Source: Cheiracanthium punctorium
Taxonomy: Eukaryota > Arthropoda > Arachnida > Araneae > Cheiracanthiidae
Length of the DNA stretch: 64,000 bases
Assembly (NCBI GenBank): GCA_038373885.1
Contig: JAWZYV010013185.1
Coordinates: forward strand, 1-64,000
Direction: 5' to 3'
The notes under the pieces are model-generated. The model was not told where the DNA came from and did no database searches. It saw only the letters and a program-made list of their open reading frames with translations. The position numbers and the translations under genes are program-made. This document shows positions 57,370-64,000 of this stretch, in pieces. Each line of letters begins with the position of its first letter. Position 1 is the stretch's first letter.

Positions 57370-58300
57370 TTCCTTAACTTGCCACTTGGTGCCGCAGCAC
57401 AACATTGAATTCTATTCCGCTTAGCCGTTTGCTATGCGAATATCGTCCAACCGATTTCGATGAAATTTGGTACACGCGAATATTAGAACACGGAGAATAT
57501 TTTTCACTATCCATTTTGCTGTAACTTGCCGCTAAATGGCGCTGCAAAGCATCAACTTCTATACCGTTCGACCCATCGGCATAAAATTTTTTATACTTAC
57601 ACATTCGAGCACGAAGAATATATTCTAACTGCGTTCCTTTTGATGTTACTCACCACTAGATGACACTGCAATGCATTATTATTTTAACTCGCCACTAGAT
57701 GACGCTGCAGCAGGCCAAATTCTTGACCATTCAAACGGTCGCTATGAAAATCAGTATACATAGCTATTTGAACAATGAGAATATTTTGGCTTTATCCATT
57801 TTGCTATAACTCGCCACTTGACGGCGCTGTAGCAAATCACTACTTTAATTAACTACTAGATGGCCCTGCAGTGATTCACTTCTTGACTGTGCAAATGATC
57901 GTTATGAAAATTGGTATACATAGATAGTTGAACACGGTCGCTATGAAAATCAGTATACATAGCTATTTGAACAATGAGAATATTTTGGCGTTATCAATTT
58001 TGCTATAACTCGCCACTTGACGGCGCTGTAGCAAATCATTACTTTATTGAACCACTAGATGGCCCTGCAGTGTATCACTTCTTGACTGTGCAAATAATCG
58101 CTATGAAAATAGGTATACATAGATATTTGAACACGGGAAGAGTTTGGCGCTATCCATTTTCCTATAACTTGCCACTAGATGTCGCGTCAACACATGAACT
58201 TCAGGACTGTCTAGCCGATAGTCATGAAAATTCGTATACATCGATATCTGAATGCGAAAAATATTTTCGCCGTATCCGTTTTGCTAAAACTCGCCACTAG
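57370..58300. repeat. tandem array with CCACTAGATGGCGCTGCA-like cores
   Basis: About ten variants of the core occur, for example near 57523, 57648, 57688, 57808, 57853, 58007, 58050, 58165 and 58285. They are linked by ATGAAAATTGGTATACAT-type spacers. One 199-bp block is duplicated almost exactly (starting 57737 and 57936). The inferred core fits the CTCF core consensus CCASYAGRKGGCRS, though each individual copy carries one or more mismatches. Confidence 0.75.
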
Positions 58301-58493
58301 ATTGCGCTACGCCGCATGGCCTTCTGCACCGTACAAACGATTGCCTTGCAATTCCGTATGCATGATTATTGGACACAATATAACGCGATATCCACTTTGC
58401 TATATCTGTTTATTACAATGAATAGTAATCACCACAAATCGTAATATCAAAATGTCCATTCATTCCCGTGCGAAGAACGGGTACTTCAGCTAG

Positions 58494-58985
58494 TATATAT
58501 ATATAATATGTTTTTCCTTCATTAGTTACACTGCATGCCATTAAAAAAATATCCAACATTTTCTGAAGAAAATGGGACATAAAACGACGTGTATAACGAC
58601 TGTAAGAAGTTTATTTCTAAAAAACCCAAATACATAGTACAAAAGAAATGGGTGGTGCGTTCGCAAACGTAGCAGACGACGAATTATTTCCGTTCGTAAA
58701 CTCGTGAAAGACCACATGCGACTGACGTCAGGTGCACCCAGAAAGATGATAATGTGGCCCAAATCGCGTTCGATAATGGACAATTGCAGTACTGAAAAAA
58801 AAACATTAATATTCATGTTAATTATGAAGAAAAAGTCTTTCTAATTCCATTTTTTAAAGAAAAAATATCGAAAGGACGCTTAAAATATATTTATTTGCAA
58901 TTAAAAATCACTAAAATTTGCCGGAAGTGGAAGCCACTCGAAACGCTTTCCGATTGGTCCGACCAGATCTGACGTCACAAGCCCC
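58494..58985. other. unassigned
   Basis: No gene recognised. AT-rich, with a short GC-richer stretch after 58900. Confidence 0.35.
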
Positions 58986-59240
58986 GTCGACCGCCTTAAG
59001 ACTCCTATATATTATAGGGGCTCTAGGCCGCCTCGGTTTCTTTATTTGAGGACGAGCGAATCCAGATATTGTTAAGATATTTTGTTTATTAGTTCACGTT
59101 AACTTTTAATTTAATTGTTAGGACAATGGATAAAGGATACGTGAAAGCAGAGAGTGATAATTTACCGAGAATTACTGAAGAAATGATTGTAAATTTTTTA
59201 AATAAACATGAACAGTTATATGAACATACGCATAGATGAT
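58986..59240 (+). promoter_or_regulatory. TATA-containing promoter-like segment with a 37-codon ORF
   Basis: CTATATATTATAGGGGC (59007-59023) is a TATA-like box in a locally GC-rich context. An ATG at 59126 opens MDKGYVKAESDNLPRITEEM and stops after 37 codons (59237-59239). The beginning recalls, from memory, the N-terminus of a widespread arthropod multi-exon gene family with SWIM and YqaJ domains, often transposon-associated. I cannot confirm this. No downstream exon is visible before the Gypsy fragment. Confidence 0.35.
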
Positions 59241-59799
59241 ATGCACGTGACTTCACAACAGCAGCAGACGTGCTTCTAACCGGAACTGGTGACCAGCATG
59301 CGGTCAGCTGCAGATTGTTCTTCAGTTGAAACTGAGCGAACAATTCGGAAACTTGTTCACCTAGCGTTTTCGGTCAATGACCATTCTCAAATGAACGAAT
59401 GTTTGACAAAAAAAAGTTGGTTGCTAAGGTGTGACGTAGTGATAATGACGTAGGTATTAATAAATTAAAATATGTTTAGAAGGTTGCTAATACAAAATTA
59501 TTAAATAATTAAACATTACACAAATCACCTCTTAAACTATATTTATTTTAAAACTTCTACGAATTTACGTTACATACTGAAAATGATAAAGAATTAAGCA
59601 TGTCACATTTGGTCGCTGGAGCTAAGCCATCATCATGCACACCGACTGCGAGTCGAAGCGTAATCCTCTCTTCACTTCAGCGCGAGCCAGGTGCAAAAGT
59701 ATTTTCCTGCGCGGTTGACAGTTATCGCCTTCCGCGCCGTAACGCGCTAGTTTCCGGATGCAGGAGATTACTGCGGCGATGTCAAACCCCAACAGTAGC

Positions 59800-60123
59800 C
59801 CCCCCCCCCCTGAGCGATAGCGAAACTATTTTCACTATGAGAGGTACTTCGGGTGAGATTCTGACTCGCCTACCGGAGCGCGTAGTCTTTTCACCACTGT
59901 TGTTTGCATTTGTTGGCAAGCTGTCCTCAGTCTTTGTTAGTGGTTCTGGATTGCATTTCTCATCCACACAGAGATATGCGGGCTTAACCCGGTCAATGTT
60001 CACCGGCACATCTCTTTCTCCTATTTTTAGACGAAAGTTTTTTTCAGAGCGTGACAACACAGCGAAAGGACCGTCGTATGGGGGTTGCAAACTTTTCTTA
60101 ACTCCGTCTCTACGCAGAAATAT
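59800..60123 (-). pseudogene. Gypsy integrase C-terminal tail (after MITE)
   Basis: The minus-strand frame resumes at the MITE boundary with IFLRRDGVKKSLQPPYDGPF, a GPY/F-type motif. It continues through RVKPAYLCVDEKC to a Ser/Thr-rich end near 59782. It is directly continuous with the part right of the MITE once the insertion and its duplicated 8 bp are disregarded. Confidence 0.75.
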
Positions 60124-60710
60124 CAGGGGTGGCGCCAGCGGGGGGATCGGGAGGGCCATGCATTCCCCGTCGGGGAGTGTCGTCGGGAATTTTTTTAGAG
60201 AATTTGTTGGTTTAGAAAAACGGAAGATATTTTGCAGCGAGATAAAAAATTCCATTCAAAGTGTCTGACCCGACCGTAGAGGTTCCGTACACTCCCATTC
60301 TCATTCTGCTTGGAACTATACGATATTCATATATTGAATATTGATTATCTGCACCTCGGAGTATGTTTCTCGGGATTCGAAGGAACCAGAGAACAAGATC
60401 CACATTTCTAGGGTAAGCAGAGTTGCCCGATCTGCTGACAATTGCCTTCGTAAACACCTTTTTAACTACGACTTTGGTGAAAATCACTGGGCTTTCCTGT
60501 TAACCAAGAACAGATAATTAAGGACAATCTCATCATAATAATTTTTAATATACGAAACCAAAGTAGGAAATTTATCTCTTACTCGAATACTTTTTTGAGA
60601 GGCTGTGCAAGTACTGAAACGTAAAATTTTGGGGTTTTATCGTTTGGCCCCCCTGTCGGGGAAGATGGCCCTCCCGTCGAGGAAAGTCTGGCGCCATCAC
60701 TGAGAAATAC
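60116..60710. mobile_element. 579-bp hAT-type MITE inserted in a Gypsy integrase
   Basis: The body 60124-60702 has ends CAGGGGTGGCGCCAG and CTGGCGCCATCACTG. Subterminal GGGAGGGCCAT and CCCCGTCGGGG-type motifs mirror each other. Flanks AGAAATAT (60116-60123) and AGAAATAC (60703-60710) match at 7 of 8. No gene inside. Because it interrupts a recognisable protein domain, both boundaries are confirmed by loss and recovery of homology. Confidence 0.9.
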
Positions 60711-61475
60711 GTGAGAGCAATCCTTCAGTTCTTTTTGTACAAAAATTGTTTGATTGGAGACCGACCGAGCTGAAGGATGGCAAAGCTTACGCATGCTTTC
60801 GTGTAGCTTGCCTAAAAAACTTGCCGTGTCCGGAACGTCATCAGCAGGTGTAAAAAATTCGCCAGGCAGAGCTATTGGAGCGCCATACACCATTTCTGCT
60901 GCCGTTGCCCGCAGGTCTTCCTTTCAGGCTGCTCTTATTCCCAGCAACACAGTGGGAAGGATTCGAGCCCACTCTACTGTGTCATGAGCCATGATGGCTG
61001 CTTTGAGCTGTCTATGGAAACGTTCTACCTGCCCGTTCGCTGCTGGATGGTAGAGCGACGTACGAATACGCGTGACACCTAGGAGTTTACTCAAAGCGTA
61101 AAATAATGAAGACTCAAATTGGGCTCCTTGATCAGAAGTCAGTCGCATGGGTGGCCCAAATCTAGCAATCCACCCCGAATAAAAAGCTTCCGCAACACTT
61201 TCCGCCGAAATATACGTGAGCGGAATAGTTTCCGGCCATTTAGAAAAACGATCCACGCATGTTAGGCAGTACCGATAGCCGTTTGATGGTGGTAAAGGGC
61301 CTACGAGGTCTATATGGACATGCTGAAAACGTGCAGCTGGTATCTCGAATGATCCAATTGCAATTTTAGAGTGTCTCTGTACTTTACACTTTTGGCACGG
61401 GATACAAGTTCGAACCCAGTGGGGAATGTCTTTTTTCATCGAAGTCCATACAAAACGTTCGGCAATTAACCCTCC
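60711..61475 (-). pseudogene. Gypsy integrase, zinc and catalytic domains
   Basis: The minus-strand frame from 61439 shows WVRTCIPCQKCKVQRHSK (half of the HHCC zinc site). The catalytic core follows with VHIDLVGPLPP, LTSDQGAQFESS and AANGQVERFHRQL, supplying the D, D and E. A frameshift near 60924 separates it from MVYGAPIALPGEFF and the region up to the MITE. The N-terminus is cut at about 61475, where an unrelated short tandem repeat begins. The protein would have integrated the retroelement DNA; it is inactive here. Confidence 0.88.
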
Positions 61476-61605
61476 AAGCGGCTGAGACGTAAAATCCCGT
61501 CATCTGTAAGAGTTGTTCAAAGCGGCTGAGACATAATTTTCTGCTCCTTTTTTTCTGCTTCGAAAGCGGCTGTGACATAAAATCCCGTTACTGCTTACCC
61601 CCACT
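61476..61605. repeat. three tandem copies of a 43-45-bp unit
   Basis: AAGCGGCTGAGACGTAAAAT (61476), AAGCGGCTGAGACATAATTT (61519) and AAGCGGCTGTGACATAAAAT (61564) start successive units. The first and third continue CCCGT. They abut the truncated integrase. Confidence 0.85.
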
Positions 61606-62470
61606 CGCCAAAACACCTGTGACACTTAGATTAATGGATTGCAAAAGAGGGGAGAGCGCACAATGGCCAAGACACGCCTACGATACTTTAATTGTAGCTT
61701 TCAACACCCCACAAAATTATTTACAGATGTGGTGACCATATCTTTTCTAACTAAAGAAGAGAGAGACCGAATTCTTTCGGTATTTTTTCAGATAAGTAAT
61801 CTTTTGAGCCGGAGTCCCTTCTAAGCATGGTTGGGCACGGGAAATAAGTTTGAATATTTCGTATTTTTCAAAGACCTCCAGGATACTTTTTCACTCATAA
61901 TAATTTTAAATGTTTAATTAAAATAACAAATTTTGAGTAAATATTTTACTTCTTTCAAATGTTACCTGAAAAGGAAAAGGTGTTGCCTCGAATACAACAA
62001 AACAGTTGGCATATAAAAAAAAAAATATTTTATTAGAAGAGACCGATTTAACATATATGGGGTCTTGGGCACACATGCTTACGGATGAAGAGGGGCTTTA
62101 AAGAAATGTAGTGCATATTATTATTTAAATTAATACAAATTTACATGTCATAAAACACTCCTGTATAAATATTAACTCTGTAATTATGCTATTATATAGT
62201 AACGCTGATACGGGACTCACTCGCTAACAAATCCGGTCCGGCCACTTCCAAACAAAACTTTTACCGTCATTAATACAAACAGATTAAAAAGTTACTGTGT
62301 AAAAATTTAATGAAATTCACACAGTTTGTGCGATCGGCTTGAAAATTTTCATGATTATGTAAAAAATATATAAAAACGATCTGCGCTATTTTAAAAATCT
62401 AAAAATCCACCTGTTCTCTCATTTTTAAGCGATTTTTTGCTATTTTCAGCTTCATTTAATTTCGCATTTA
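61606..62470. other. unassigned
   Basis: No gene or repeat boundaries are recognised. Confidence 0.35.
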
Positions 62471-62955
62471 ATCGCGTTAAGTTTCCAGTAAAATGAAAAT
62501 CAAACGTCAATAACAGAGGACTAAATTACAAGAAAGTCGGAACACGTACTCAACTTCCCTCACTATTTTTAGGAGAGTCCAATGTCACTTAGGTTAAATG
62601 TTTATCTTACATTTCATTGTTTACATCAATAATACTTACTATAAGGACGTTTTGGCAACCAACTATGTTTCCGGACTATTATTTTTCCCATTCCAATTTT
62701 AATTAAAGTTCATTAAAATTGGAATGATAAAAATAATATTCTTGAAACATAGTTAGAAGCCAAAACGTCCTTATAGTATTTTTCATGTAAACAATGAAAT
62801 GTAAGGTAAATATTTAAGCAAAGTGACACTGGGCCCTCCTAAAAATAGTGAGGAAAGTTGAGTATGTGTCCAGACTGTATTGCTGTAAACTAGTCCTCAG
62901 TTATTGATGTTTCAGTTTGATTTTACTAGAAAAATAACACGATTAAATGCGCGAT
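62471..62955. repeat. foldback element, arms about 235-245 bp
   Basis: The two halves are inverse copies around the centre: CATTCCAATTTTAAT (62689-62703), loop TAAAGTTC, ATTAAAATTGGAATG (62712-62726). Matching outward blocks include ACTATAAGGACGTTTTGG with CCAAAACGTCCTTATAGT, and ACTATTTTTAGGAG with CTCCTAAAAATAGT. The outer limits are GCATTTAATCG and CGATTAAATGC. The arms are about 85-90% similar by eye. No gene. Confidence 0.9.
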
Positions 62956-63983
62956 CAAATTTATCAGTAAAGCTGTATTCCGTCCTAAAGATTAAAACAA
63001 AATTAAAATAACTAGTTGAAAAGAACAGTGGTCTAAGATAAAATAAAATTAAATCCCAGTTGGATTCAGTGGTGATGATTCCCTTTCTGTGATCTGTGGG
63101 TCTCGGTCCCACCATGGCCCATTGCACAAGGGACTGAAAATAGTAGATGGTTGAAGAGTAAAAGTCGAGGGTTCTGGACTACCGCGCGGCAGTCGATCTA
63201 ACGGTCTAGGGTTTCGGGCGGTTTCGTTAGATGTCTCGTGAAGACGCGGAAGAACACCTGAAAAAATCCTCCAACCAAGGCATTCCGACTTGGCAAATAC
63301 CCTGAGTGCAGGCTTGCTATAAATGCACTACATTACACTCTATGATCTGTGTGGTTTCCCTGCTCACCTAGCATGGGTCTTTGAATAATCTGCCGGTTTA
63401 GCGGAGTGTTCAAAGATCCACGCTAAGAAATTACTCATGTAATAGAAGAGGAATCTTCTCAAAAACGTCTTTTCAATAATGAATGATGAGAGCAACCATC
63501 CTAAACCTGGTTTCAGACGATAAGAGTTATTTGATCAAAATTTTAAATTTAAGAAGATCCATTTTTCTTACAAAATTTCTTGTATATTGCCTCCTGCCGT
63601 TGAAACTTTTCAGAATCCTCCACTGTCTTAGTTTTACCCTAACTACAACATCTTTCCAGAAAAACTAACTTTCCACATTGAACTGCAAGATTTTTTGTTG
63701 TTGTTTTGGTGTTATGTGGTGTGTGTGTGTCAGTTCATTTATGTAAATATGTATACATGCTAGAAAAACTTTTCAACCTGTAAAGAATTAAAGAAATTGT
63801 TACGTAAAGAAATACACAGAAATAGAACAATTTGTATAAAGCCAAAATTTTCATCTTAGATTTCGAGGCATTTAAATTTATACCGGATCACATCGAAAGC
63901 CTCAGTTTGTCATTGATTTATTATTTTATTATTGCTGCTTTTAATTGAACAATACGAATTTTAATTTCTATTTTTATTCTATA
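62956..63983. other. unassigned
   Basis: Slightly GC-richer around 63060-63300 (ACCGCGCGGCAGTCGATC) but without a recognisable gene or RNA. A GT run is near 63719-63730. Confidence 0.35.
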
Positions 63984-64000
63984 TTAGCTGATGTACCCGC
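63984..64000 (-). mobile_element. inverted Helitron 3' terminus entering from the right
   Basis: On the minus strand the last bases read GCGGGTACATCAGCTAA followed by T. This parallels ACGGGTACTTCAGCTAG and T at the end of the 55.96-58.49 kb Helitron. Only the first 17 bases fall in the window, so the hairpin cannot be checked. Confidence 0.5.

Larger units (their letters stand above)
55962..58493 (+). mobile_element. Helitron, non-autonomous, both ends present
   Basis: The 5' end TCTTATAAATAAAAATGAA follows an A. The 3' end reads CCCGT-GCGAAGA-ACGGG (a 5-bp stem at 58465-58481), then eight bases and CTAG, followed by T. TC start, hairpin about 10 nt before CTRR and insertion between A and T are the Helitron signature, with no TIR or TSD. 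The 2.5 kb encode no Rep/helicase. Inside are a (GTTT)n run, a 240-bp tandem duplication (56021-56501) and a long tandem array (57370-58300). Confidence 0.88.
59794..61475 (-). mobile_element. second Gypsy fragment: integrase region and start of 3' LTR
   Basis: The minus strand carries the integrase of a different Gypsy lineage, then a C-rich/G-rich tract (plus-strand C13 at about 59799-59811). Next to it a TGTTGGGGTTTGAC start reads leftward from 59794, which may be the 3' LTR. An AATAAA-like signal on that strand near 59550 would fit. RT, RNase H and 5' parts are missing. A hAT MITE splits the integrase. Confidence 0.7.

Noticed and set aside
59600..60268. 222-codon plus-strand ORF
   Set aside because: It runs antisense through the Gypsy integrase tail, a C homopolymer and a hAT MITE edge; its start is TGTCACATT context without support.

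Overview
This window is an AT-rich, repeat-dominated stretch of eukaryotic (animal) nuclear DNA. It has no operons, and its transposase genes show spliceosome-style splice signals. The mix of Tc1/mariner, pogo/Tigger, hAT, piggyBac-like, Mutator-like, Helitron, Gypsy and Jockey-type elements, plus a tRNA-headed SINE, fits an arthropod. An arachnid is my best guess, but that is inference from repeat style; no host gene identifies the species. I cannot prove any complete host gene. The best host candidate is a GC-rich promoter-like segment with a possible short first exon near 26.26-26.46 kb.

Layout. 1-5 kb: a GGGGAC-rich degenerate repeat family, a piggyBac-like MITE, a GTCCAT-rich inverted-repeat element carrying a tRNA-like segment, and a mariner fossil. 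5-7 kb: about 2 kb of very degenerate tandem repeat (unit about 20-22 bp). 7-15 kb: mostly unassigned AT-rich DNA with four hAT-type insertions, three with exact or 7/8 8-bp target duplications and one hAT remnant without a clear duplication. 15.7-18.65 kb: a nearly complete pogo/Tigger-type transposon. 21-26.3 kb: a Mutator-like transposase fossil, then a 4.1-kb Mutator-like element with long TIRs and a 9-bp TSD sitting inside GC-rich DNA. 28.05-40.66 kb: two direct copies of the same hAT-like composite transposon, each with its own 6-bp TSD. Copy A carries a 366-bp hAT MITE. Copy B carries a second pogo-like element and a Tc1 element with an intact transposase. 42.7-43.8 kb: a Tc1 fossil split by two hAT MITEs. 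46-47.2 kb: twin piggyBac-like MITEs beside another Tc1/mariner fossil.

47.6-52.7 kb: a 5'-truncated Gypsy retrotransposon with zinc knuckle, protease, RT, RNase H, integrase and a 940-bp 3' LTR. 53-55 kb: Jockey-type LINE fragments in the order RT then endonuclease, which is permuted. 55.96-58.49 kb: a Helitron with both canonical ends and an internal tandem array whose repeated core resembles the CTCF motif. 59-61.5 kb: a promoter-like segment and a second, minus-strand Gypsy fragment whose integrase is split by a 579-bp hAT MITE. 62.47-62.96 kb: a foldback element. The window ends at the start of another inverted Helitron terminus.

The clearest biology is insertion history. The paired hAT-like copies act as each other's empty sites and so date the nested insertions. 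The two pogo-like elements share a C-terminal domain lying behind an in-frame stop and have arrays of repeated end motifs that look like transposase binding sites.
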